Origin: JACMLD01 sp039919885
GTDB taxonomy: Bacteria > Bacteroidota > Bacteroidia > Chitinophagales > Chitinophagaceae
DNA: 64,000 nt
Direction: 5' to 3'
Assembly: GCA_039919885.1 (NCBI GenBank)
Contig: JBDSEV010000015.1
Location: 75,106 to 139,105, forward strand
The notes under the pieces were generated by a model that was given only the letters and a program-made list of their open reading frames with translations, was not told where the DNA came from and made no database searches. A program made the position numbers and the translations under genes. Below, one piece after another: positions 23,536-30,720 of this stretch (its first letter is position 1; every line of letters starts with the position of its first letter).

Positions 23536-24009
23536 ATGAGATTTCAATTCTGGTCGGTAGGCAAAATGCACGAGCCCTATATAAAACCGGGGGTGGAAGC
23601 TTTTACACAGCGCATTGGTAATTATTACCAGGCAGACTGGACCATTATTGCGACACCAAAAAATGCCGGTGTGATGAGTGAAGCCGATCTTAAAAAAAAA
23701 GAAGCAGCAATCATCTTGCAGTCCGTTGCGAAAACCGATTACCTGGTTGCGCTGGATGAACGAGGTAAGGCTATTACGTCTGAACAACTCGCTGGCTTAA
23801 TACAGACACGGGCAAATGAAAGCACGCGGCAAATTGTTTTTTTGATAGGCGGTGCGTATGGGCTGCACGAAACAGTACTGCAAAGAGCAGATTACAAATG
23901 GTCCTTGTCGCTTTTAACTTTTCCGCACCAGCTGGTAAGGTTAATTTTAGCGGAGCAGGTATACCGGGCCTGCAGCATTCTCAGAAATGAAAAATACCAT
24001 CATCAATAA
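23536..24009 (+). CDS. rlmH: 23S rRNA pseudouridine-1915 N3-methyltransferase
   Basis: SPOUT-class methyltransferase of 157 aa that methylates pseudouridine 1915 in helix 69 of 23S rRNA on the assembled ribosome. The whole protein matches: FWSVGKMHEPYIKPGVEAFTQRI at the start, YLVALDERGKAITSEQLA, the SAM knot FLIGGAYGLHETVL and the C-terminal LSLLTFPHQLVRLILAEQVYRA. It is followed 9 bp later by the rhomboid gene, probably one transcript. Confidence 0.97.
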   Translation: MRFQFWSVGKMHEPYIKPGVEAFTQRIGNYYQADWTIIATPKNAGVMSEADLKKKEAAIILQSVAKTDYLVALDERGKAITSEQLAGLIQTRANESTRQIVFLIGGAYGLHETVLQRADYKWSLSLLTFPHQLVRLILAEQVYRACSILRNEKYHHQ

Positions 24010-24018
24010 AAAACACAC

Positions 24019-24666
24019 ATGACTATTTCGGTGACCATCATCATCATTATCATTACCTGCATTGTGTCCTTTATTGCATTCAGCAATGAAAAACTTTTTG
24101 ATGAACTGATTTTTTTTCCGCCTGCTATTGCCCAGCAAAAACAGTATTATCGTTTTATTACTTGTGGTTTTATACATGCCAACTACGGACACCTGTTTTT
24201 TAATATGTATTCACTGTTCATCTTTGGCGAATACGTAGAGTCGCAGTTCGCAGATGTTTTTGGGGCTTCCGGAAAGTGGCTGTACCTGCTGATGTACGTC
24301 TCCTCGCTCTATTTTTGTTTGTTGCCTACCTACAAAAAAAACAAGGACAATTATAATTACCGGAGCCTGGGCGCTTCGGGCGCGGTGTCTGCAGTAGTGT
24401 TTGCTTTTATCTTCCTGGAACCCCTGCGCAGGATTGGCATCATATTTATTCCTTTTATGATACCGGGGTTTATTTTTGGATTTTTATACTTGATTATTTC
24501 ATCCATTTTCGACAAAAAGGGCGGTGGAAACATCAATCACTCTGCGCATATCTGGGGTGCCTTGTACGGCATCTGTTTCTTAATTATTACCGGCAGTTTC
24601 CTGGCCCGGTACCACCTGCTCAACTCTTTTATCAGGCAGGTAGAATCATATGTGCACAGCTTCTGA
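24019..24666 (+). CDS. Rhomboid family intramembrane serine protease
   Basis: Six-helix membrane protease of 215 aa that cleaves substrates within or next to the membrane. The dyad is Ser120 in LGASGAVSA and His177 in NINHSAHIWGALYG; the HxxxN oxyanion region is HANYGHLFFNMYSLF in helix 2. Its 3' end overlaps the 3' end of tilS on the other strand by 21 bp, so both stop codons lie inside the opposing gene. The substrate is unknown. Confidence 0.93.
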   Translation: MTISVTIIIIIITCIVSFIAFSNEKLFDELIFFPPAIAQQKQYYRFITCGFIHANYGHLFFNMYSLFIFGEYVESQFADVFGASGKWLYLLMYVSSLYFCLLPTYKKNKDNYNYRSLGASGAVSAVVFAFIFLEPLRRIGIIFIPFMIPGFIFGFLYLIISSIFDKKGGGNINHSAHIWGALYGICFLIITGSFLARYHLLNSFIRQVESYVHSF

Positions 24667-26049
24667 TGCTATTTTCAGTATCGTTTTTGTTGAAGGCGTA
24701 ATTTTAAACCGGTCGTCAATCCGGTAGCCAATTACCCAGATGATTTTTTTGTTTGTTTCAAGCACCCAAACTTTTTCTTTATCGGTTTTTGATAATTTCT
24801 GATCAATCAGGAAGCGTGATACCTTTTTTTTCTTCGGCATACCAAGCGGGTAAAAATAGTCTCCGGCTTTCCATTTTCGGAGTAATAAGGGAAATATGAT
24901 TTCGTCCGCATTTACAAAAGCAATGGCACGATCATCCAGGTATTCTTTTGGAGCGTCATCCAGCTGTGTTAGCATTAAATTCCGTATCGAATCTTCTGAA
25001 CCGAATGCCAGCGCTCCGGGGCCACCTACTACAATATTGGAAGCCTGAAGGGACTGGTTGGGTGAAATAATCAGCCAGTTACGGTTCTTTATGATGCGGT
25101 GTGTAGCCGACTGCATATACCGGCCGGTCTCACTATCCAGCAACGCAATGGCAGGTGTTACCTGGTCTGCACTGAAATGGTATTCTTTAATTATTTCATA
25201 TACAACCGAATGCAGGGGCACCGATTTTTTTAATTTGAGTACCGGGATGTGCACTTCATTGCCGTTGTATTCCAGTAATTTTTTTTTGTGCAGATCAATT
25301 GACTGATGATACAGCAGTTCAATTTCTTTAAACCGCTGCAGGTTATCCGCGAGGTTAGTGGCGGCTTCGGGATACAAATTGCTCACCAGTGGAATCAGTC
25401 GGTTGCGAAAATAATTGCGGGCGTATTTGTCTGACTGATTGGAACTGTCTTCCACCCAATCCAATTTATGTGCTTCCGCAAAAGCTTTGATTTCTTCCTT
25501 TTTTGCAAATAACAATGGCCTGACAATTTTGCCCTGCTTTGCTAAGATGCCCCGCAAACCAGCAATACCTGTTCCTTTAAAAAAATTCATGAGCATCGTC
25601 TCAATATTATCGTCCAGGTGATGGGCTGTTACAACCCGTGCCGGCAGGCTTGCGGCGCTACTGGACAATCCGCCTGCTCCACCAATGGTGAACGCTGTCT
25701 TGATAGCAGAAGTTTCATCATCAAACCAGGCATAGCGGAGCTCCCGCGCTGCCACCTGTATGGAAATTTTTTTACCGGCGGCATATTTTTCCGTTTCAAA
25801 ATGTTTAACAAGCACCGGTTTACCATATTTGGTTCCAAGCCTTTGTACAAATTGCTCATCCCGAACGCTCTCCGCACCCCTCAATTGAAAATTACAATGG
25901 GCAATTACAAAATCATAACCGGCCTGCTCACAAAGTTCACACAACACTACAGAATCAATACCGCCACTAACGGCCAGCAACAAGATACCTGGCGGGGAGA
26001 AAAGGTTTTCCTTTTGTATGAATGATTTAAATTTTTGAAGAAAGGTCAT
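24646..26049 (-). CDS. tilS: tRNA(Ile)-lysidine synthase
   Basis: Essential ATP-dependent enzyme that attaches lysine to C34 of the AUA-reading tRNA-Ile. The N-terminal PP-loop is LLAVSGGIDSVVLCEL (about 25-40); AHCNFQLRGAES, the VTAHHLDDNIETMLMN loop and RNYFRNRLIPLV follow, and the C-terminal TilS domain has WKAGDYFYPLGMPKKKKVSRFLIDQKLSKTDK. The length of 467 aa is normal. An insert near residues 95-120 with Gly/Ala/Ser-rich sequence is somewhat unusual. Convergent overlap with rhomboid as noted there. Confidence 0.96.
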   Translation of the reverse strand: MTFLQKFKSFIQKENLFSPPGILLLAVSGGIDSVVLCELCEQAGYDFVIAHCNFQLRGAESVRDEQFVQRLGTKYGKPVLVKHFETEKYAAGKKISIQVAARELRYAWFDDETSAIKTAFTIGGAGGLSSSAASLPARVVTAHHLDDNIETMLMNFFKGTGIAGLRGILAKQGKIVRPLLFAKKEEIKAFAEAHKLDWVEDSSNQSDKYARNYFRNRLIPLVSNLYPEAATNLADNLQRFKEIELLYHQSIDLHKKKLLEYNGNEVHIPVLKLKKSVPLHSVVYEIIKEYHFSADQVTPAIALLDSETGRYMQSATHRIIKNRNWLIISPNQSLQASNIVVGGPGALAFGSEDSIRNLMLTQLDDAPKEYLDDRAIAFVNADEIIFPLLLRKWKAGDYFYPLGMPKKKKVSRFLIDQKLSKTDKEKVWVLETNKKIIWVIGYRIDDRFKITPSTKTILKIASEAVHI

Positions 26050-26166
26050 GAATGGTTACTACAATTAGGTGTGAAACGCTCAAAAAAGATCACGGTACCG
26101 GTTTATACAATCTTAAAAACACGAAGCATGTTTTTCCAACTATGCCACGCAATCCGTTGCCGTCGT

Positions 26167-26484
26167 TTACAATATTTTTTTAATAACGAACTCTTTTGGA
26201 TTACCTGCATTGTACAGTAACAATACTTTCTGTCCTTTTTTACTGAATGGGATGTTTACCTTATACTTTTCAGAGACCTCGGTGTTGTCTTTCGTAATAA
26301 ATCGTATAACAGGATAGCCTGCGTCATTTTTTTTGCTGTTGCCCAGTACATCGAAAATTTCTCCTTCCACTTCAATCCCGTGTTCCAGCAGTTTTTTCCT
26401 TTTCATTCGCTGCAGTAATCCTACGGCAATTAAAACAACCCCGAGCGCAACGGAAACAATGGCTTGTATTCTGGACGAGTTCAT
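26167..26484 (-). CDS. Small membrane protein with DUF3592-like domain
   Basis: A 105-aa protein with one N-terminal membrane helix (AIVSVALGVVLIAVGLL) then a basic stretch and a small beta-domain: GIEVEGEIFDVLGN, YPVIRFITKDNTEVSEKYK and KKGQKVLLLYNAGNPKEFVI, the pattern of DUF3592. Function unknown. It is 42 bp downstream of the TPR gene on the same strand, so probably co-transcribed. Confidence 0.78.
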   Translation of the reverse strand: MNSSRIQAIVSVALGVVLIAVGLLQRMKRKKLLEHGIEVEGEIFDVLGNSKKNDAGYPVIRFITKDNTEVSEKYKVNIPFSKKGQKVLLLYNAGNPKEFVIKKIL

Positions 26485-26526
26485 ACGCGGTTTCTTTAAT
26501 TTTTTATTATTGTGCTGCAGGTTTTA

Positions 26527-26835
26527 CTAAGCCAAATCATCGTATACGGATCGCAATTCGTTGTACGCATGATTATCGCCAGCTGCTTTGGCCACCACCA
26601 TACCTTTTTCATACCATGCAATCGCAGGGCCCGTTTCGCCTGTACGTTCCAGTAATTTGCCCAGGTGATAATAAGAGCCAACATACCCGGCATTTCTGTT
26701 GAGTATGGTTTCAAAGGTTTGCCTGGCAAGGGCATCATCGCCCTCCTTAACGTACTCCAACGCCAGTGCATGCTGCAAAAAATCATCCTCCGGCGTGGTT
26801 TTCAAAAGCTCCCGGATGCGTGCTACCCTATCCAT
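26527..26835 (-). CDS. Tetratricopeptide-repeat protein
   Basis: A 102-aa helical protein with about two TPR units (LQHALALEYVKEGDDALARQTFETILNRN and GSYYHLGKLLERTGETGPAIAWYEKGM). No signal peptide, so cytosolic; presumably a small protein-protein adaptor. Its start lies 50 bp from the -7 element of the divergent etfBA operon. Confidence 0.82.
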   Translation of the reverse strand: MDRVARIRELLKTTPEDDFLQHALALEYVKEGDDALARQTFETILNRNAGYVGSYYHLGKLLERTGETGPAIAWYEKGMVVAKAAGDNHAYNELRSVYDDLA

Positions 26836-26861
26836 GTATGCTGAATTATTTTTCCCGACTG

Positions 26862-26892
26862 TTTGAAATATAGCGCTACGGCCTTATCTTTG
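26862..26892 (+). promoter_or_regulatory. Promoter of etfBA
   Basis: TTTG (26862-26865), a spacer of exactly 19 bp and TATCTTTG (26885-26892): a full match to the Bacteroidota consensus. It places the transcript start near 26897, downstream of which only the Met18 start (26950) gives a normal leader. Confidence 0.8.
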
Positions 26893-26949
26893 TTTTAGTT
26901 GCATAAACAACTTTTATACCCTTTTTTTAAGCTTCTAAAAATTGCTCCC

Positions 26950-27693
26950 ATGAAGATACTGGTCTGTATCAGCAAAACGCCCGACACAACGGCAAAAATA
27001 ACCTTCACAGATAACAATACGAAATTCGCTGAGTCCGGCGTACAATGGATAATTAATCCATACGATGAATGGTATGCGCTGGTAAGGGCCATTGAACTTA
27101 AAGAGAAAGATCCCGCTACCACAATTCACCTGGTTACGGTGGGCCCTGCAGACGCTGATCCTATTATCCGCAAGGCCCTGGCCCTGGGTGGTGAGGAAGC
27201 CATCCGTGTAAATTTGGATAGCCACGACAGTTTTGTGATTGCCTCGCAGATTGCTGCTGTGGCAAAAGAAGGGGGTTATGATTTGATTTTTACCGGCAAA
27301 GAAACCATCGATTACAACGGCTCGTCTATCGGCGGCATGGTAGCAGAACTACTTGATTTGCCTTTTGTATCACTGGCTACCAAATTTGACATCAGCGGAA
27401 ATACAGCAACGATTACCCGGGAAATTGAAGGCGGCGAAGAAATTTGTGAAGTGAGTCTGCCCGTTACTGTTAGTTGCCAGAAAGGAATGGCCGAGCAGCG
27501 CATTCCGAATATGAAAGGTATTATGGGGGCCCGTACCAAACCTTTAAAAGTAAAAGAACCAGTTGCCGTAGATGCCCTCACCACCGTTGCTGATTTTGGC
27601 TTGCCACCAGCGAAAGCAGGGGTAAAATTAATACCCGCAGATAACGCGGCGGAGCTGGTGCGTCTCTTGCACGAGGAAGCAAAAGCAATATAA
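26950..27693 (+). CDS. etfB: Electron transfer flavoprotein, beta subunit
   Basis: Small subunit of the ETF heterodimer, which takes electrons from acyl-CoA dehydrogenases and similar enzymes and passes them to the quinone pool. MKILVCISKTPDTTAKI, NPYDEWYALVRAIELKE and the long LPVTVSCQKGMAEQRIPNMKGIMGAR-type block (AMP site) are typical. The frame opens at 26899, but Met18 at 26950 starts the family sequence, and the promoter lies inside the extension. Protein length 247 aa is normal. etfA follows after 76 bp. Confidence 0.95.
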   Translation: MKILVCISKTPDTTAKITFTDNNTKFAESGVQWIINPYDEWYALVRAIELKEKDPATTIHLVTVGPADADPIIRKALALGGEEAIRVNLDSHDSFVIASQIAAVAKEGGYDLIFTGKETIDYNGSSIGGMVAELLDLPFVSLATKFDISGNTATITREIEGGEEICEVSLPVTVSCQKGMAEQRIPNMKGIMGARTKPLKVKEPVAVDALTTVADFGLPPAKAGVKLIPADNAAELVRLLHEEAKAI

Positions 27694-27769
27694 CACCATG
27701 AGCATTTGGGAAGTGGGAAATGATGAACGCGGCACAAATTTTTACTTTTAACTTTTTAATTTTTTAATA

Positions 27770-28732
27770 ATGTCAGTACTAATATTTATAGACCAGGCCG
27801 AGGGACACGTAAAAAAGGCATCCCTGGAAGCCATTACCTACGGCGCTGCGGTGGCCGCACAATTAAATACAACGGCGGAAGGTGTTGTGCTAGGCACCAC
27901 GCAGGAAGACCTTACCGCGCTCGGCAAATACGGCGTAAAGAAGATTCACCATGTAAACAACGAGGCGCTGAATAACTTTGATGCACAGGTATATACAAAA
28001 GTGATTGCGCAGGCAGTGGAGGCGAGTGCAGCTACGGTTGTTATATTTTCCAATAACGTAGATGGAAAAGCGATCGCCCCGCGTTTATCTGCCCGTCTTA
28101 AAGCAGGCCTGGTGGCTGGCGCGGTGGCACTGCCCGATACCAGCAATGGTTTCATCGTAAAGAAAAATGTATTCAGTGGAAAGGCCTATGCGAATATTAG
28201 CGTGGGCACGGCGATAAAAATAATTTCGTTAAGTCCCAACGCGTACAAAACTGTTGCCGCGGACGGCACCGCAGCCGTGGTGGCGCTGGATGCGGCCGTA
28301 GAACCAGGCAAAATAAAAGTAACTGCTGTAAATAAGGTAAGCGGTGAAATCTCATTGAGCGAAGCAGAGATAGTGGTAAGTGGTGGCCGTGGTTTAAAGG
28401 GACCGGAAAACTGGGGTATGATTGAAGAGCTGGCAGGATTGTTACACGCGGCTACTGCCTGTAGCCGGCCGGTGGCAGATATCGGCTGGCGTCCGCACCA
28501 TGAGCACGTGGGACAAACAGGGCTGGCCATTGCACCCAATTTATATATTGCTATTGGCATTTCCGGTGCCATTCAGCACCTCGCCGGTGTTAACCGCAGC
28601 AAAGTAATTGTTGTTATTAACAAAGACGCCGAAGCACCCTTTTTTAAAGCCGCAGATTATGGCATAGTTGGGGATGCTTTTGAAGTATTGCCGAAAATAA
28701 TTGATGCCGTTAAGAAGTTGAAAGCGGGCTAG
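27770..28732 (+). CDS. etfA: Electron transfer flavoprotein, alpha subunit
   Basis: FAD-binding subunit of ETF, 320 aa. The N-terminal domain pairs with EtfB; the C-terminal FAD domain shows VSGGRGLKGPENWGMIEELA, CSRPVADIGWRPHHEHVGQTG, IAIGISGAIQHLAGV and VINKDAEAPFFKAADYGIVGD. It works with EtfB in fatty-acid or amino-acid oxidation; no acyl-CoA dehydrogenase is in the window. The 76-bp gap before it is rich in T-tracts (ACTTTTAACTTTTTAATT), a simple repeat also seen elsewhere in the window. Confidence 0.96.
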   Translation: MSVLIFIDQAEGHVKKASLEAITYGAAVAAQLNTTAEGVVLGTTQEDLTALGKYGVKKIHHVNNEALNNFDAQVYTKVIAQAVEASAATVVIFSNNVDGKAIAPRLSARLKAGLVAGAVALPDTSNGFIVKKNVFSGKAYANISVGTAIKIISLSPNAYKTVAADGTAAVVALDAAVEPGKIKVTAVNKVSGEISLSEAEIVVSGGRGLKGPENWGMIEELAGLLHAATACSRPVADIGWRPHHEHVGQTGLAIAPNLYIAIGISGAIQHLAGVNRSKVIVVINKDAEAPFFKAADYGIVGDAFEVLPKIIDAVKKLKAG

Positions 28733-28816
28733 GCAAGCAGTTAGTAAGTAATACCCGGCGCCATGGTTGGTGTATTTCGCCCAGTTGTTACTCCCTTCTG
28801 CTGCCTGATATTTTCT

Positions 28817-28846
28817 AAAACGCAAACCATGCTTTGCGTTTTTTTG
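28817..28846 (+). terminator. Intrinsic terminator of etfBA
   Basis: AAAACGCAAA (28817-28826), loop CCATGC, TTTGCGTTTT (28833-28842) and a T-run to 28845. Confidence 0.8.
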
Positions 28847-28870
28847 TGCCCGTTTGGCAGCAAAGACCAG

Positions 28871-28901
28871 TTTGTACGCAAATTATTTTCATTTACATTG
28901 C
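28871..28901 (+). promoter_or_regulatory. Promoter of pgi
   Basis: TTTG (28871-28874), 19-bp spacer, TACATTGC (28894-28901). The predicted start point near 28905 gives a leader of about 80 nt that includes the operator-like site at 28960-28975. Confidence 0.65.
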
Positions 28902-28959
28902 AGCAGGACCATTTCGGGTTGAGGGCTTATTGACCCGGCGGTTCTGCAGGGCAGTATTA

Positions 28960-28975
28960 TTTAAACCGTTTTAAA
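28960..28975. promoter_or_regulatory. LacI-operator-like site in the pgi leader
   Basis: TTTAAACCGTTTTAAA is palindromic at 14 of 16 positions around a central CG and ends 11 bp before the pgi ATG. It shares TTTAAACCGTTT with the site at 22817-22828. A repressor bound here would act as a roadblock downstream of the promoter. Function is inference. Confidence 0.35.
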
Positions 28976-28986
28976 ATCAGTCACGT

Positions 28987-30642
28987 ATGTTTCCACGTAT
29001 CAAACCAACCACTACAAAAGCCTGGCAGCAATTACAGGATCATTATAACAACGAAATGAAAAAGTTGCAACTGCGGCAATTGTTTACCGATGATGCGGAA
29101 CGTTTCAGTAAATATTCGATTCACTTTGGTGACATACTTTTTGATTATTCAAAAAATATTGTTACCGCTAAAACATTACAGTTATTGCAGCAACTGGCAG
29201 CAGAATGCCAGCTTACCGATGCCGTTAACGCGATGTACAGCGGCGAAAAAATCAATGAAACAGAAAACAGGAGCGTATTGCACATTGCGCTGAGAAACCT
29301 CTCCGGCGGACCGGTATACAGCGATGGTAAAGACGTAATGCCGGAGGTGCTGGGGGTGCTGGCGCAGATGAAAGCATTCTGTAAAAAAATTCATAGCGGG
29401 GAATGGAAAGGATATACCGGTAAGCCTATCCGTTACGTCGTAAACATCGGTATTGGTGGAAGTGACCTGGGGCCGGTAATGGTAACAGAAGCGTTGAAGC
29501 CGTACTGGATACAAAATATGCAGCCATATTTTGTATCTAACGTAGATGCCACGCATATTGCTGAAACACTGAAAAAAGTAAACCCCGAGGAAACGCTTTT
29601 TCTAATTGCTTCCAAAACGTTTACTACCCAGGAAACCATGACGAACGCCAACACCGCACGGCAATGGTTCCTGGCAGCTGCGAAAGAAGAAAAACACATT
29701 GCCAAACATTTTGCAGCACTTTCTACCAATGAGAAAGACGTGGTGAAATTTGGTATTGACAAAGCAAATATGTTTGAATTCTGGGATTGGGTGGGCGGTC
29801 GATATTCTTTGTGGAGTGCCATTGGCTTATCCATTGCACTCACTGTTGGCTACGAAAATTTTGAAAATGTTTTAAAAGGTGCTCATGAAACAGACACCCA
29901 TTTTAAAAATACGCCACCAGAGAAAAACATACCGGTACTTATGGCACTTGTTGGCATTTGGTACAGCAATTTTTTCGGTGCGGAAAGTGAAGCCATCCTT
30001 CCCTACGATCAGTACATGCACCGTTTTGCAGCTTACTTTCAGCAAGGCAATATGGAGAGCAACGGCAAATATGTTTCAAGAAACAACGAACGCGTAGACC
30101 ACCAGACCGGTTCCGTTATCTGGGGAGAGCCGGGCACCAATGGCCAGCATGCGTTTTACCAGCTCATCCACCAGGGCACCGTGCTGGTGCCCTGCGATTT
30201 TATCGCGCCTGCCATTAGTCACAACCCAATTGGGGATCATCATATAAAACTACTGTCGAATTTCTTTGCGCAGACGCAGGCTTTAATGAATGGCAAATCA
30301 GCAGCGGAAGCGAAAGCTGAATTGGAGAAAGCTGGTATGGATCCTGATGCCATAGCAAGCCTGTTGCCGCACAAAGTATTTGAGGGCAACCGCCCAACCA
30401 ATTCATTCTTAATTAAAGCGATCACGCCTTTTACGCTGGGACAGCTGATTGCGTTATACGAGCATAAAATATTTGTACAGGGTGTTATCTGGAATATTTT
30501 CTCTTTTGATCAATGGGGTGTGGAGCTCGGCAAACAACTCGCGGGAAAAATTTTGCCTGAGTTGCAAGATGCTAAACCCGTCTCCAGCCATGATAGTTCT
30601 ACCAATGGCCTTATCAACGCATTTAAAAAGATACGTGAATAG
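28987..30642 (+). CDS. pgi: Glucose-6-phosphate isomerase
   Basis: Interconverts glucose-6-phosphate and fructose-6-phosphate in glycolysis and gluconeogenesis, in the cytosol. The 551-aa protein is of the long (E. coli/eukaryote-like) form. NIGIGGSDLGPVMVTEAL, SKTFTTQETMTNA, GGRYSLWSAIGLSIAL, DQYMHRFAAYFQQGNMESNGK and GEPGTNGQHAFYQLIHQG (containing the active-site His) are all present and complete. It is a single-gene unit with its own promoter and terminator. Confidence 0.97.
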   Translation: MFPRIKPTTTKAWQQLQDHYNNEMKKLQLRQLFTDDAERFSKYSIHFGDILFDYSKNIVTAKTLQLLQQLAAECQLTDAVNAMYSGEKINETENRSVLHIALRNLSGGPVYSDGKDVMPEVLGVLAQMKAFCKKIHSGEWKGYTGKPIRYVVNIGIGGSDLGPVMVTEALKPYWIQNMQPYFVSNVDATHIAETLKKVNPEETLFLIASKTFTTQETMTNANTARQWFLAAAKEEKHIAKHFAALSTNEKDVVKFGIDKANMFEFWDWVGGRYSLWSAIGLSIALTVGYENFENVLKGAHETDTHFKNTPPEKNIPVLMALVGIWYSNFFGAESEAILPYDQYMHRFAAYFQQGNMESNGKYVSRNNERVDHQTGSVIWGEPGTNGQHAFYQLIHQGTVLVPCDFIAPAISHNPIGDHHIKLLSNFFAQTQALMNGKSAAEAKAELEKAGMDPDAIASLLPHKVFEGNRPTNSFLIKAITPFTLGQLIALYEHKIFVQGVIWNIFSFDQWGVELGKQLAGKILPELQDAKPVSSHDSSTNGLINAFKKIRE

Positions 30643-30670
30643 CGGTGCCCGATTATCCAGCTAAACAAAA

Positions 30671-30702
30671 AAAATTCCGGCATACACGATGCCGGAATTT
30701 TT
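30671..30702. terminator. Bidirectional terminator between pgi and the M43 protease
   Basis: Arms AAAATTCCGGCAT (30671-30683) and ATGCCGGAATTTT (30689-30701) around the loop ACACG; T-runs on both strands between convergent genes. Confidence 0.85.
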
Positions 30703-30720
30703 GTTCAAAGCCTTTTCAGT

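Noticed and set aside
24646..24666. Overlap of rhomboid and tilS as a sequence error
   Set aside because: Both proteins end in family-typical C-termini, so the 21-bp convergent overlap is genuine.
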